Below, one piece after another: positions 43,826-55,588 of a DNA stretch of 64,000 nt. The number at the start of each line of letters is the position of its first letter. The stretch's first letter is position 1. Under the pieces are notes generated by a model. It was not told where the DNA came from. It made no database searches and worked only from the letters and a program-made list of their open reading frames with translations. Origin of the DNA: Nymphalis io (lineage: Eukaryota > Arthropoda > Insecta > Lepidoptera > Nymphalidae); assembly GCF_905147045.1 (NCBI RefSeq), contig NC_065891.1, positions 12,905,001 to 12,969,000 of the forward strand, written 5' to 3'. The translations under genes and the position numbers were made by a program.

Positions 43826-45316
43826 TTGGTTCCGTGTGGCCATGGGACGATGGTGTCCTTTTACCATTTAGCTGGCTATTTTGCCAGTCTGAATTTTAAT
43901 TTCAAATAAATTATTATTAATTATTTCATTATTTATCATTATATAAAAAATAAAAAAAAAACTATTTGTAAACTAAGTTAATAAACAACACGTAGATTAT
44001 TAATGCATTTATAATTATATTCTATTTTTTTTCTTATAGTTATAAAAAAATCTTATTAGACGAATTATATAATATTAATATTATATATCCATGTTAGAAA
44101 GATCCTTTTTAAATCCATATATTAGGTAAACAAAGTACTAGGTTCATTTTGGTTACAGCCAAAGCTATTCTCCATTGCGATGATATTTATCAAATGCGAT
44201 CACGTGCTTACACGCGGGCTTGATCTTTTTTACGCTAATACGTTTTTCAATTAAGTACACATTCATACACTTTCGTTGCGTTCGTGATTTCATTTCTCAA
44301 AAATTAATTTATTCATGAAGGTATTCCACGAAATACGTAAATAGATTTAAAGTTCACTCGGTTAAGGTCACAAAAAAACTGTCATCATACTAATATTATA
44401 AAGAGGTTTATTTGTATCTTTTTTACGCAAAAACTAGTTATCCCATTCATAATTTATTTATTTATAGTTTCAAGACCGACTTAGGTTGTATGTATGTTAA
44501 TACGTTGCTTATTTGTTGATATATAGCTGAATATGCTGACATATATAATATTATAAGGGACACATAAAAATTCTGCTTGAAAAATTTGGGGTCCCCAAAA
44601 ATTTGTAGAGTCGTCAGAGACAAAATAGGACCTTTTATATTGTTTAAAAAATGGAAAAAACTAGAGACAACTTTAGTTTAATTTAAATGTATGAATCCGT
44701 ATCAAAATAAATGTACATTAAATATTTTATGCAGATTAATATTGCCTTTTACACTTTACAATTCGAGCCTGTAGTTTAGAAATACAACAACAATAACCGC
44801 TAAAGTAAAATTTATAAATAAAAATTCTACATTAATAAAAAACACACTTTAAAATTGAATTTTTATATATTAAACATGGACCTTTATCGAAATTAATATA
44901 TAATATGTAAATACATATATTAAGTACTGGAAGTAACATTAAATAATATGAAATGACGACGGAACACCTCAATGTTCAACAGCATAGATAGACAAGAAAT
45001 TTGTATATAAAACCTTTTTTAAATTTATGTTTTTTATATTAATTCTTTAGTTAAAATGAAAATTACCTTTATCATTTAATCACCTTTTAGTCTATAATCA
45101 TTCATTCAATCGTCACTGTGTATCGGTCTGATATTAAAGGCCATTAAAGACCATGACGTATCCAAGATTCTATGATTACCATTGAGCTGGTAATTAAAGG
45201 TTGGATTATGTCATTAACAATGATAATATTAGTAGAAGTTTTTCCTTCTCACTATCAATATAAAATTAAACAATAGGAAAATTGTATTTATCATTATTTT
45301 TTTTAATTAATTTCAG
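43826..45316. other. AT-rich non-coding stretch
   Basis: 44384-44500 begins TCATACTAATATTATAAAGA, like the 5' end of Lep1-like elements, without a recognisable 3' end. Otherwise nothing recognised, up to a polypyrimidine tract before 45317. Confidence 0.35.
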
Positions 45317-45426
45317 GAAGTAACGAGCAAACCTTTATAATCGCCGCGCCGTACGCGATTTACTACCGGCGACTAACTGTGTACCTTATTTCAAGATGTC
45401 CCTTTTTCATCTTTTCTATTTTATAA
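45317..45426 (+). CDS. Candidate terminal exon (uncertain frame)
   Basis: A strong 3' splice site (a run of T, TTAATTAATTTCAG) precedes a block that is locally GC-rich (ATCGCCGCGCCGTACGCG) in AT-rich DNA. Two readings are possible. In phase 0 only seven codons precede a stop (EVTSKPL), leaving the GC-rich part in the 3' UTR. With a two-base carry-over, 35 codons are open (SNEQTFIIAAPYAIYYRRLT and onwards) to TAA 45424-45426. Neither is recognisable to me. It might be an alternative last exon of the gene that owns 34634. Confidence 0.25.
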
Positions 45427-46162
45427 TTTAGAAGTATTTTTATATTTTTTATAAATTACACTTATATAATATATGATTTATCAATATAGATAAGTATTTG
45501 TAGGCTAGTATTATACATCGATAAGAACGTCGAACAGAATCATTAAAAAATATTTAAATCGACTTTAAGATCAACAGAAAATACTCTGCATCAAATAAAC
45601 TTAACGTACAACACTGGACATATATTTATATAAATATATATCATATTTTTAATAACATAACCAGTTATATATAAAATCGTTTCAGTATTGTAAGCCATCC
45701 TTGTTTGGCTTAAATCGGCAGTACTCGATTTTATTTATCTGTTAGTTATATTTCACTGAAAAATATTTCCTGGAAGAGATCGCAATCAACGATGGATTAT
45801 TTTCAACTAAGTACATCGTGTGCTATTTTTGTACAATAAAGTTAACATACAGTATAGCCTGTATTTAATTTAATGACCCCTGAGATCAAAAATATACATG
45901 CATATTATGTCAATCTCGATACACACTGAATGTACCCCGATGCGAATTCTTATTCGCTTAATCACAAGTTTTAAGGTAATCAGTAAAATTTTGTAGGAAA
46001 AATTTATCAGATTTTCTTTCGACATCAATTTCGAACATCTGCATTGAACTGGCATTCTGAATTGAGTTCTTTGGTTAGTTATGAAGAATGTAGGTCTGAC
46101 AGTGTGTAGTGGAAAGTACATAAATCTGACGTATATACGGAAGCGTTTAAGATGTCCTAATG
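45427..46162. other. AT-rich non-coding stretch
   Basis: No gene or repeat recognised; the 83-codon minus-strand frame at 45870-46121 has no supporting feature. Confidence 0.3.
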
Positions 46163-46385
46163 ATCAAATTTTGACCACATCGGTCAATCTCGGAGATTAG
46201 CCTATCTGCTTAGAAGACAGTGCATAAGTGTTCGCAACATTCTGTCTTCACTCACTTAAAGCAAGCGAATCGCCAGTAAAACAATCAACTTCCAAACTAC
46301 GGCCTACTACTGAGAATTTCTTAACAAAAAAAAAAATATTAATGGACCCATAGTTCGAACCCAGGACCTCCAGATTCGCATAAAC
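46163..46385 (-). mobile_element. SINE family C, decayed copy
   Basis: ATCGGTCAATCTCGGAGATT, AGTGCATAAGTGTTCGCAAC, TACTACTGAGAATTTCTTAAC and the tRNA-like B-box side GTTCGAACCCAGGACCTCC keep family C order. The central third is deleted. Confidence 0.65.
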
Positions 46386-46974
46386 TAACTAACAAGACGA
46401 ACAAAGCTGTGAAAATCATTATATATATAGTGGCAATATGCGAGTGAATTTAAACCTTTCGATAATTATCGCTTGGTCAATTATAAATTCAAATTACAAT
46501 TTCTCTATTTTATTCATTTTCATAATTCTGTATTCAGCTCTAGCTCGAATTTATATTGTAATGAATCATTCTACTGAGCTTTTAAACATTAGAACACGCC
46601 TTTACTAAAACATCGCAATCATTTATCCATTAAGATTAAAGGTCTGCAGAAAGCGAATAAAATAAAATCAATTTCAAAATGCAAATTGTTTGACTGAATC
46701 TGTTAGTTTTTCATTACGTTTTCATTCATTTTCATCAAGTCTTTATCAAGTCTTTATAAAATAAATATTAAATCGAATTCGATAAAAAGTGATTTAGCTT
46801 AAAGATTTGAATTTATTTTCTCATACATTACGTATCGGATGATGTGGCGAGAGCAAAAAATAGATCTCATCTTATTCGTTATGTTTGTTTTTAAGAATCA
46901 TTAGAAAGAAATATTCGCGTATTATAATATATAAATAAATACGCATACGCACATAAAGATGTTTAAAAAATAAC
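46386..46974. other. AT-rich non-coding stretch
   Basis: No gene or repeat recognised. Confidence 0.3.
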
Positions 46975-47215
46975 AAAATTGTACTCTGGGGACATTAAAA
47001 CGTCAACATTTATTCGGACTTCCTAAAATTGGACCTATTACAATTTATTTGTCTGAAGATTACAACACAACAATCAACTTATTTTACTCTGGGAAACAAT
47101 CCATACTTAGATAGACCAAAAGCAGAACATAAGGAAAAGCTTAGAAGTACAAAGGAGTGCTATTATCTACTAACACGCCACATAGCTTTGTTTATGAGTG
47201 TGAAACCTACAGTTA
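46975..47215 (+). pseudogene. Unidentified coding relic with a frameshift
   Basis: Two overlapping plus-strand frames both read like protein. The first, about 46975-47111, includes TLKRQHLFGLPKIGPITIYL then SEDYNTTINLFYSGKQ. The second, continuing to about 47215, includes NNPYLDRPKAEHKEKLRSTK then ECYYLLTRHIALFMSVKP. The minus strand is full of stops. A single-base shift between them would give one continuous product, so this may be a decayed exon or retroposed fragment. I cannot name the family. The 192-codon frame reported from 47029 to 47607 runs on into SINE A sequence and is not real beyond 47220. Confidence 0.3.
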
Positions 47216-47220
47216 GGTCT

Positions 47221-47507
47221 TATTTTTATAGAATAGGAAGGCGGAAGAGGTATGAACCTGATGGTAAGTGGTCACCAACGCTCATAGACATTGGCATTGT
47301 AAGAAATATTAACCATCGCTTACATCACCAATGCGCTACCAACCTCGGGAACTTAGATGTTCTGTCTCTTGTAACTTGTGATTGTGTGATCACACTGGCT
47401 CACTCATCCTTCAAACTACACAACAATACCAAGTACTGCTGTTTTGCGGTAGAATATCTGATGAGTGGGTACCTACCCAGACGAGCTTGCGCAAAACTCT
47501 ACCACCG
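47221..47507 (-). mobile_element. SINE family A, near full length
   Basis: TTATTTTTATAGAATAGGAA at the left, CATTGGCATTGTAAGAAATA, TCACCAATGCGCTACCAACC and CAGACGAGCTTGCGCAAAAC to CTACCACCGG. Small deletions. Confidence 0.85.
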
Positions 47508-47728
47508 GTCAAAAACCGGTGTGTTTGCAAAAAGAAAAAATATTCGGGTTAACTTTGTTAATTCCCAATCTCTGTTTCTTAATTTTATTATTTCCTGTAG
47601 TTACTGACTCGTTGTAGGTATCTATCTTGTAAGTAGGTGCTATCTACGAATGAATTAGCGATAAACATCAATAACCATATCCTAATGCACACGATGTAAG
47701 TCATAAATATATATTTTACTTGGTGTTA

Positions 47729-47851
47729 ACACCGGCTCACTCACTCTTTAAACCAGAACGCAACAATATTAAGTATTGCTGTTAAGCGGTAAAATATCTT
47801 AAAAGTGGGTGGTACCTTCCCAGACGGACTTGCACAAAGTCCTACCACCTG
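47729..47851 (-). mobile_element. SINE family A fragment (5' half)
   Basis: ACCGGCTCACTCACTCTTTA, AACCAGAACGCAACAATATT and GACTTGCACAAAGTCCTACC are the element's first 120 bp in reverse. Confidence 0.75.
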
Positions 47852-48101
47852 ATGATGATGTGTTATATATATAAAATGAATGGTATATAAATTTCAGCAT
47901 TTTAAATAATAAAACAACTGTGCTATATATTATTTTATTATATATTAACAACACTTAGTATTCCAGTCGTGAAACATTGAAAAACGACTTATGATGATAC
48001 GATATTTTAGATGCGATTGAAGTTAATTTGCCATTTTTTATTTCACATACATAAGTCTGAGTTACATAACTGTGACTTAAACATAACAAATCAAAATAAA
48101 T

Positions 48102-48348
48102 AAATATCCTAAGACATTATTCACACACTGCCATCTGATCCCAAGCTAAGCAGAGCTTGTACTACGGAAACCAGACAACTATTATACTACATATTCTACT
48201 ATTCTTTTGTAAATTCATACTTATATACATACCCAGACTCAGGACAAACGGACAAGTTCACACAAATGTCTGTCTTGGGTGGGAATCGAATCCACAACCT
48301 TCGGCATAAAAGGCAAGTATCTACCAACCACACCAACCTGTCCGTCAA
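48102..48348 (-). mobile_element. SINE family D, full length
   Basis: Tail AATATCCTAAGACATTATTC, body GATCCCAAGCTAAGCAGAGC, B-box GGGTGGGAATCGAATCCACA and A-box side CTACCAACCACACCAACCTG. Confidence 0.85.
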
Positions 48349-50130
48349 ATGAAAACATTATTTGTTCTTGTATGCACTTTTGAAACGTCATGTTGTCGTC
48401 GTCGTTACAGGATTAGATTAAATGTAAAGGTACAATTTGTTCAGAATAAAGATTCGAAAGAACTGTCAAGAGAATTAATTCTTACTCATTCTATCAAATA
48501 ATTTACAAAAATATGTAAAAAGTAAAATAATTATTTATATTTAACAATATCGCTTTTATTTATCCTTATTTATTAATATCAATGTTTTTTTTTATGTAAT
48601 TTAAATCTATTAAGAGACAATGATAAAATTAATTGTTATATAATCATTACGGTCAATGTCGCGTATCACTGTCTGTCGTTTTACGATGGCCGTGATGAGT
48701 TTCATGTTTGTTTATAGATTAGCTCTACAAACGCTTCGCAATCGATTGTATGTTTTCAAAATTTTCTTTAAAAACATTACATGTATTTTATCGCAATATA
48801 TTTAATATATCACATATTCCTTATGTTAATTGTCTTGTATCATCTGTTTATGAATTTAATGTAAAATCTTAATAGTAACTATTCCGATCACATTCGTATG
48901 ATTCAATGTTTGTTATTATCCTTTGACTACATCGTAAGTGGAGCTTATAAGGTCACTAATTCCGAGAGACCGAGTTTTAATTTAATTCAAGCCAATATAT
49001 TGGGGTTTTTATTTGTTTTTTTTTCCTTTTATAAATCCGTCTCAAGTAGAAAGCTCCATAACCTTCTCTTTAAAAAAGCGAAATTTACACTGGGACATTT
49101 ATAGGCTGTTACTGTATTAGTTTATATACTTAATATATACTACTATACTATATGACTACTTTGGCAGAATATTTTGCGCTCCAAGAGCGTAGATACACGC
49201 CAGAAAAGGAAAAAAACTAAGACCATTATTTAAAATAAGAACGATTTTTCTAATAATCATAAACGTGTGTCAGCAAATAGTCACCGTGTTTATTATTACG
49301 TCATCATCGCAAGAATTCATTCCGGATTCTAATAGGACAAAAAATGCTACAAAACACACGTACTACACGTAATTACACGTGCAGGTAAGAGCTATTCTTT
49401 AGTAAGAAACTCACCGCAGACCACGACTATAAAATGTCAGAAAGTAATAAGCGACATTGAATTTAGTAATAATTATAATATTTCATACGAGCATCAATTT
49501 CGTATTCTGAGCCTTAAAGTGGGCTTCCAACGCCCGGCTGAGTATCTTAAAGACTCGCCACCCGCCCGGTGAGGCTGTCGAGATCCATCCGAAAAAAAAG
49601 TACAACTGTTATTCAGGTTTCAATATTTCACAAATAATCAGTCACATATGATATAAGTTCGAATTTTAAAATTATATCGACTTTTAAGGCTTGATCACAT
49701 GCCAAAACTTACTTGCTTTGCATCTTAGTGACTAGATTGCTCGTGGTCTTTTATTAAATTTTCAGAGATTGTGAAAACAAACAGTATTTTTTTGGCATTT
49801 CACATTTATGCACAGTTTTTAATTATTTTTTATTAAGTCCTACAATTATACAAGTAGGTAACAGCGGGCCACATATAGTATTATGTAATCTTGATTTACA
49901 GATACGGTGCAGTTCGACATAGAGTTTTATTATGTTTTTTTTTTTTAAGTATGGAATGATCAAAGTTATAACATACTTGATTAAATGTTACCCCAAGTAA
50001 TATGATTCATTAAAACGTAAAGCTAAACGTAGCTTTTTATGCTTTTTATTTTTTAAGAAAAACTTTCATAAAAATCAACGAATATTCCATCTCTCATCCA
50101 TCTCTGTATCATCTATATTATCAAAAAAAT
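48349..50130. other. AT-rich stretch with minor relics
   Basis: 49049-49117 is a family B 3' fragment (+). A strong donor-like CAGGTAAGAG at 49382-49391 has no exon evidence. 49515-49600 is GC-rich (CGCCACCCGCCCGGTGAGGC) and looks like part of a repeat whose family I cannot name. A 38-codon frame beginning ATGGCCGTGATGAGT near 48692 is unsupported. Confidence 0.35.
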
Positions 50131-50512
50131 GTGACTGCCTCTTTGGTCTAGCGGCTTCATGTAAGGCCGCAGAAACGGAGGTCTTGGGTTCAATTCACAG
50201 GTCGGGCCAATAAAAAGTTATTGGGTTTTTCTGTCAGAAAATTATCACTAGCAGCCCGGAGTCTGTAAGTGGGAAGTGTGTTCACTCTCGTGCCTCGGAA
50301 AGCACGTAAAGCCGTTGGTCCTACGCCTGAACTCTTTCCGGTCGTGTTGAACTGCCGTCCCATCGGATTATGATAGATATGGAACAGATAGTGCACCTGT
50401 GTTTACGCACAAACTTGTGCACTATAATATCTACTGCGTAGTTGGCTAATCTATCTTGAGATTGGCAGCCGTGGTCGAAATCGGTCTGGAGGACATTATT
50501 ATTATTATATAT
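50131..50512 (+). mobile_element. SINE family C, full length, plus strand
   Basis: Shows the head best: GCCTCTTTGGTCTAGCGGCT (A-box) and GGTCTTGGGTTCAATTCAC (B-box), then CGGGCCAATAAAAAGTTATT, the body, and AAATCGGTCTGGAGGACATT with an (ATT)n tail. It is about 380 bp. Confidence 0.9.
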
Positions 50513-50540
50513 AGTTATATAATATATTATTATTATATAC

Positions 50541-51476
50541 TGTTTTCATTTACAAGAGGATTTAAATAAATTAGGACAATATTGCATTGCTAATAATTTG
50601 CAGCTTAATGTTGACAAGTGCTGTGTAATTACATTTTCGAGAAAAAAAGAACAAATAATTTTTGACTATTCCATATTTAATACTAAATTAAAAAGGGTAA
50701 CCGAGGTGAGAGACCTTGGGGTACAACTAGACAACAAACTTATATTCGATAAGCATATTGAGGAAATAGTGATGAAGTCGTATAAAATGCTTGGATTTAT
50801 CTTTCGGCAAGGGGCAGACTTTAAAAATATTCATACCTTTGTAATTTTGTACAATGCTTTCGTTAGATCACATTTAGAGTATGCGTCAACTGTTTGGAAT
50901 CCACAATATGCAAAATATGTCAACTTAATTGAAAATATACAAAACAAATTTATCAGGAGGTTGCGATACAAATTTACTTTTCCTGACTCTGTTTTTATGC
51001 CACTTGAAGAACGTAGAGAACAAAGAGACCAAATGTTTCTTTACAAAATATTAAATAATTTAATTGATTCTCCATATCTGCTCAGTGAGATTTTATTTAA
51101 GTGTCCTCGTTTTAACGCTCGCTCTCAGGATACTTTTTCAATACCCATTTATAAAACTAATTATTTCAAAAATTCTTTTATTCTAAGATCTTGTAATAGT
51201 CATAATAGAAAATACAACCACATTGATCTGTTTAAAAATAGTTTAAGTAAATTTTATAATCTTGTGAAAAATACTTATTAGTAATTAACCATAACCATAT
51301 TTACGTTAAAATTTTACTTTGTCATAAATAGTTATATTTTATGTAACATCAAAATTAGTCCACTTCCCTGTTAAAACAGTAGTGGAAACTTAACTGGCAT
51401 AAGTGTTAAAATATGATTATTATATTAAGTTGTAATATACGATATGCTGTATGTTTCCCTAATAAATAAATAAATA
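50541..51476 (+). mobile_element. LINE, jockey/CR1 group, 5'-truncated
   Basis: Starts abruptly within the reverse-transcriptase thumb region, just after the family C SINE. It contains a C-terminal frame, a 190-bp 3' UTR and an (AATA)n tail at 51462-51476. It immediately adjoins the minus-strand RTE fragment at 51480, so the two LINE tails meet tail to tail. Confidence 0.8.
50556..51281 (+). pseudogene. LINE reverse-transcriptase C-terminal fragment, open
   Basis: Open from about 50556 (LQEDLNKLGQYCIANN) to TAG at 51279-51281, about 240 codons. Visible parts: NLQLNVDKCCVITFSRKK (conserved thumb segment), VRDLGVQLDNKLIFDKHIE, then FVRSHLEYASTVWNPQYAK and IENIQNKFIRRL, the hallmark post-polymerase region of this LINE group, and a C-terminus ending NLVKNTY. 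The YADD box and everything upstream are missing. There are no stops, so the insertion is fairly recent, but it cannot be active. Confidence 0.8.
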
Positions 51477-51599
51477 TAGTCAAGTTTAAATAAATAAAGC
51501 CTTTATTGCTGTTCTTATTTATACAAATAATTTAAAAAAAAACCTTTTTTATGTGTCCTATACCTTTGAAGTAAGATATCGGCTCACGGTCGTTGATCT

Positions 51600-51921
51600 C
51601 CTACAGCTTGTTTTCCGACAAAGGCCTCCTCTAAAGATTTCCATTCTATCCTGTGTTTTGCTTTGCGAGTCGATGTTGGACCCGCTACTTTTTAATGTCG
51701 TCCTCCCATCTCATAGTCTGTCTACCTCGGTTTCTTTTGCCGTCTCGGGGGTACCATTCCGTTGATAGCTTTGTCCATTTTTCTTTCTTTTCTCTCATCA
51801 TATGTCCTGCCCATCTCCACTTCAGTTGTTTATATGATGTGTATACATCTTTAAATTTTGTTTTACTTTTTATGTTTATAAATTTTTCTCGGTCATATAG
51901 TAAACATGGTAGAATACACAT
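51600..51921 (-). pseudogene. RTE reverse-transcriptase C-terminus
   Basis: The frame contains KDVYTSYKQLKWRWAGHMM, the segment RWTK/KWTKLSTEWYPRDGKRNRG and RQTMRWEDDIKK, the standard C-terminal block of RTE LINEs. After a frame break it continues EAFVGKQAVGDQRP and stop at about 51591-51589. Confidence 0.8.
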
Positions 51922-52098
51922 ATTATATGTTTTCCTTTTTTTACATAGGCATTTCTTTGTTCTTCATAATTTTACTAAGTGAACAATAGCTTTTCCAAGT
52001 ATAATATAAGGGATTCTTCTTTCTATTTCTTTCTGCAAGCATTGTTCGGTAAATATTAGCTGTCCCAAGTATATATACTCCTGTACGTATTCTATCTG

Positions 52099-52512
52099 CT
52101 ATTTATTTATTTTTATGATCTCTGTTTGTGAGGAATTTGACATTATTTTTGTTTTAGTTAGGTTTATTGACAAACCTGCCTTTTCGCTTTCACCCGTTAG
52201 CTGCATTTTTTGCATTATTTGTCTAAGAACGTGGATATGATCTATAGTTGAAAATTTGCTACGGAATCCCGCCTGTTCCTTAGGCTGATTTTCCTCAAGG
52301 ATATCAGTCTTTAAAATTTCGTTGAATATTTCCGTGAGCTTTGGTGCAATCACTGGTAACGTAATTTTTAATCGTTTATTTGTAATGAGGTCTGGTCCAG
52401 GTGTTCTATCAGCCTTTTGTGAACTAATTGCTTTGACAGTTTCTTCTTTTAATATTTCAGGTATTTGTTCTCCGTCAGTTTGAGTATCATATTCTTTTAC
52501 TGCTTGTTCCAC
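52099..52512 (-). pseudogene. RTE reverse-transcriptase fragment lacking the active site
   Basis: 138-codon frame. It contains EETVKAISSQKADRTPGPD (the K-A-x-G-P-D entry motif of the fingers), VIAPKLTEIFNEIL, then NQPKEQAGFRSKFSTIDHIH, then jumps to EKAGLSINLTKTKIMSNS of the thumb. The palm motifs with the catalytic Asp residues (A and C) are deleted between these, so this copy is dead. Confidence 0.8.
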
Positions 52513-53054
52513 TGTTTGACTTTGATATAATTTCCGGTAAAATTCAGTAGCAACTTTTAGTATTTCGGATCCTTATTTGTAGTTTTCCTATTTTGCGTTA
52601 TCATATTTAATATCCATTTTTTTTGTCATTTAATTTCTTCCATGCCTTTTTATTTCTCCTGTTTTTTGTATATAGTTTTTTATAGTAGTTAACCGTTTGG
52701 TTTTTCTTTCCGAAGTGGTTAACTAATCGTTTTGCTTATTTCTGTTATTTTTTTACGGCTATCGTTCTCTTTGTTGTAAAAGTTTCTTACGTTCCTGCAA
52801 TAGTTGTTTAGTGTTAGGTGAAATTTCTTTCTTGCTATTTGTGTTTGTTTATCTAGTTACCGTTTTCAGTTGGTTTAATAATTTATCATATTTTGCCTGT
52901 AATGAAGTGCATTCTTTTTTATCGAGTTCATCAGCATCTAGTGATTCTTGAAGATCGTTAAGCAGAGATTTGTTATTACGTGTTTATGAAATGGTCTTGT
53001 TTTTTTGGGGCGGGCTCCTGCTAATGTTGCCCGAATCATCCTATGGTATCCGTA

Positions 53055-53632
53055 TTAAAATTTAAATTGCTTATAAAGCATACATACATCTTTAAAAGCT
53101 TTTCTATTGTTCAAAGTAATGTAATCGATTTCATTTTTAAACAGTCCATTAGGAGAGATCCATGTCCATTTTTTTAATGGTTTCTTTTTATAGAAACTGT
53201 TAAGAATACTTAACCTGTTTTCTAATACAAAATTCACTAATATTGTGCCGTTTTTGCTTCTTATGCTAACTCCATAGCTTCCTATTATGAGCTCTTCTCC
53301 ATTGTTTTGTGTTCCAATTTGTCATCACTCTGATGTTCGCAAGTTTTTTGGAGGTCTTCATAGAATTTTTCAACTTTTGTTATGTCTTCTTTGTTGTCTG
53401 GTTCTGTTGGTAAATATGCCTGGATAATAGACCATTTTTCTTCCTTTTCCCCATTTACGGGTATTTTTATATTAAGGATTGCGATGCGTTCTGAGATACC
53501 TCTTGTTTCTTCCATGCAGTTTGCAAGATTTGTTTTAATCATGAATCTAGCTCCATATAATCCCGGCGTCTCCCCTTTGTAGTGTAATATAAAGTTTCCG
53601 TGATCTTCTATTCCTTCTCCGACTTTTCTCAT
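53055..53632 (-). pseudogene. RTE endonuclease, central part, with a deletion
   Basis: Two frames, 53285-53632 (RKVGEGIEDHGNFILHYKGE ... SIIQAYLPTEPDNKEDITK) and 53055-53237 (NFVLENRLSILNSFY ... KKWTWISPNGLFKNEIDYI), flank a small deletion that removed the G-D-F-N catalytic segment. EIDYI near the end is the conserved Asp region. N-terminal Asn and Glu motifs are missing. Confidence 0.75.
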
Positions 53633-53640
53633 TTCGCCAA

Positions 53641-54424
53641 TGATTCGACCAATGATTCACAATGTGAGCGGGTCTGTGGTGAGGTGATCGTAACTTTATA
53701 ATCAGGAGCTGTACAGTTGTGATGTTTACGCGTTGACAACCGGCAACGGAAAATCAAGTATATAATCTGTCAAATATTTTTTTTATTTATTAAAAAAGTT
53801 TTAAATATCTCACAAGGCTAATTTAAAAATAATAAACATATTTTATTAATATTGCTTTTTTTAAATATAGAATGTTTTAATTGTGTATTTTTGTTCGAAA
53901 TATCCTTTGAAGGCGATTTTTGAATATAATTTAAAACGAGTTTCGTTGGTATTATTAAAAATAATTTAAGCTTACAAAAATAATTGAACATTATATTATT
54001 TTCCAATAATGAAAAGGTTTTAACTAAATTAAAATGTACGTAACGCAACTATAGCAAACAACCCACGGCAAACCTTAATTAAAATTCAAGTTAATTAATT
54101 TTTTGTAGTTTTAATATAGGATATAATAATTCTTAGTAATCTCTAGAAATAAAAGATTAAAAATAATATATTAATCATATATTTATTTCAAATTTACTTT
54201 CAAATGCGAAACATTTAAATTAAGGGATGGCGCTTAATTAGACGAAAGATTATTCATTTAATTACACACTCGGGCGTCAGTTCCTAATGTAGGTAGCTAC
54301 CTAAGCTTAATGCCTATGTTACATCTGACTGATATACATACCTACATATATAATATAAAATAAAGGAAACGTTTCTAACGCTGAGATGATTCAATTAGTC
54401 GCGAATCTAACCAAAGATTACGGT
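53641..54424. other. AT-rich non-coding stretch
   Basis: The first ~100 bp may still belong to the RTE element. No gene recognised. Confidence 0.35.
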
Positions 54425-54720
54425 TTCATAGGACATAAGCGCAGAACTTTCTCCTCGAGAGGATAGGAGGCTTTAGCCCAACTGTGGGCTGCGGACTGTA
54501 GGATTGCGGACAAGCAAATGGGCCACCCCATAGTCATTCCTTAAATCACCAATGCGCCACCAACATATGGAACTAAGAAGTTATGCCTCTTGTTTATCAC
54601 ACTGACTCACTTATCCTTCAAACCAGAACACAAAAATACTAAGCAGTGCTAGTTAGCGGTAGAGTAAGTGTTGAGTGGGTAGTACCTAGACGGGCTTGCT
54701 TAAAGCCCTACCCATCAAGT
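54425..54720. mobile_element. SINE B 3' fragment (+) followed by SINE A (-)
   Basis: 54425-54492 is the last part of family B (ACTTTCTCCTCGAGAGGATA, GGAGGCTTTAGCCCAACTGT). 54508-54720 is a decayed family A copy in reverse (CAAATGGGCCACCCCATAGT, CACCAATGCGCCACCAACAT, CGGGCTTGCTTAAAGCCCTA). Confidence 0.7.
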
Positions 54721-55186
54721 AAACTTCTTCTTCTTTCTTAAGTCTTAGACAACTCTAAAATATTTAATTTAGTTGAGAGGCCTAAAAGTAAATTACACAG
54801 TAATTACAGTAAGTAATTAAGATGATGTGCGCCCTAAGCTTTAAGGTAAATGGAACGATGGAACAGGAGGTGTCGCTATATGTTAGTTAGTTTAATCAAC
54901 ATATACACTTATATATACATAAGTATACAATTCAAAATCAAAACTAGCTACTGTACAATATTGAAATGCGAATTCATGAATAAGCGCCCTCTATTGTTAT
55001 TAGTTTGTAACAATCGCACTTTTTGATTTATACATGAATACTCAGTGATTTATATTCAGTTGTTGCAATCTGTTACGAAGCCACTTCGCGTGGTTAAAGT
55101 TAAAATTTATAGTTTGTTAATTGAAGGAACTCTACTGGTAATCTTGGACGTAACATCTTGTTATCTATATACATTATATATGTAGA
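54721..55186. other. AT-rich non-coding stretch
   Basis: No gene or repeat recognised. Confidence 0.3.
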
Positions 55187-55342
55187 ATAGGTGAGTGGGC
55201 AGACAAATGGGCCATCTGATGGTAAGTGGTCACAATCGCCCATAGATAGTGGTATTATACGAAATGTTAACACCATCCCTAACATCACCAATGCACCACC
55301 AACCTTAGGAACTAAGATGTCAGGTCCCTCGTGCATGTAGTA
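55187..55342 (-). mobile_element. SINE family A, 3' half
   Basis: AGACAAATGGGCCATCTGAT, GGTAAGTGGTCACAATCGCC and TCACCAATGCACCACCAACC to TCGTGCATGTAG, where it breaks off against a family C copy. Confidence 0.8.
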
Positions 55343-55588
55343 GCCCACAAGAGTGTGCGTGTGTTTACGCATTTGATGCTCTCTCTATTCCCTCACTCTT
55401 ACATTCCGTTGGGACAACAATCCGACACGACTGAAAAGAGTTCAGCCGCAGGTCTAACAGCTTTACGTTCTGTCCAAGCACGAGAGTGTACTCACTACCA
55501 ATTTTCAGACTATTGGCCGCTATTGACAATTTTCAACAGAAAAACACAATAACTTTTAATTAGCTTGACCTGGGGTTTCACTAGACCA
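55343..55588 (-). mobile_element. SINE family C, partial
   Basis: AGAGTGTGCGTGTGTTTACG, CACTCTTACATTCCGTTGGG, GTTCAGCCGCAGGTCTAACA and AATAACTTTTAATTAGCTTG. The (ATT)n tail is missing at the left and the tRNA-like head is decayed at the right. Confidence 0.75.

Larger units (their letters stand above)
51480..53640 (-). mobile_element. LINE, RTE clade, decayed with internal deletions
   Basis: On the minus strand, from right to left: an endonuclease middle (53632-53055), a long frame-broken stretch, part of the reverse transcriptase (52512-52099), a C-terminal frame ending in the RTE hallmark WAGHMMREKKEKWT ... PRDGKRNRGRQ (51921-51600), and a 3' end with AATAAAGGCTTTATTTATTTAA near 51480. The endonuclease N-terminus is absent, so it is 5' truncated. 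It is AT-richer than the RTE piece at 1-910, so it is a different family. Confidence 0.8.

Noticed and set aside
47029..47607. 192-codon frame on the plus strand
   Set aside because: From about 47221 on it reads through a reverse SINE A, so the product is a fusion of an unidentified relic and repeat sequence.
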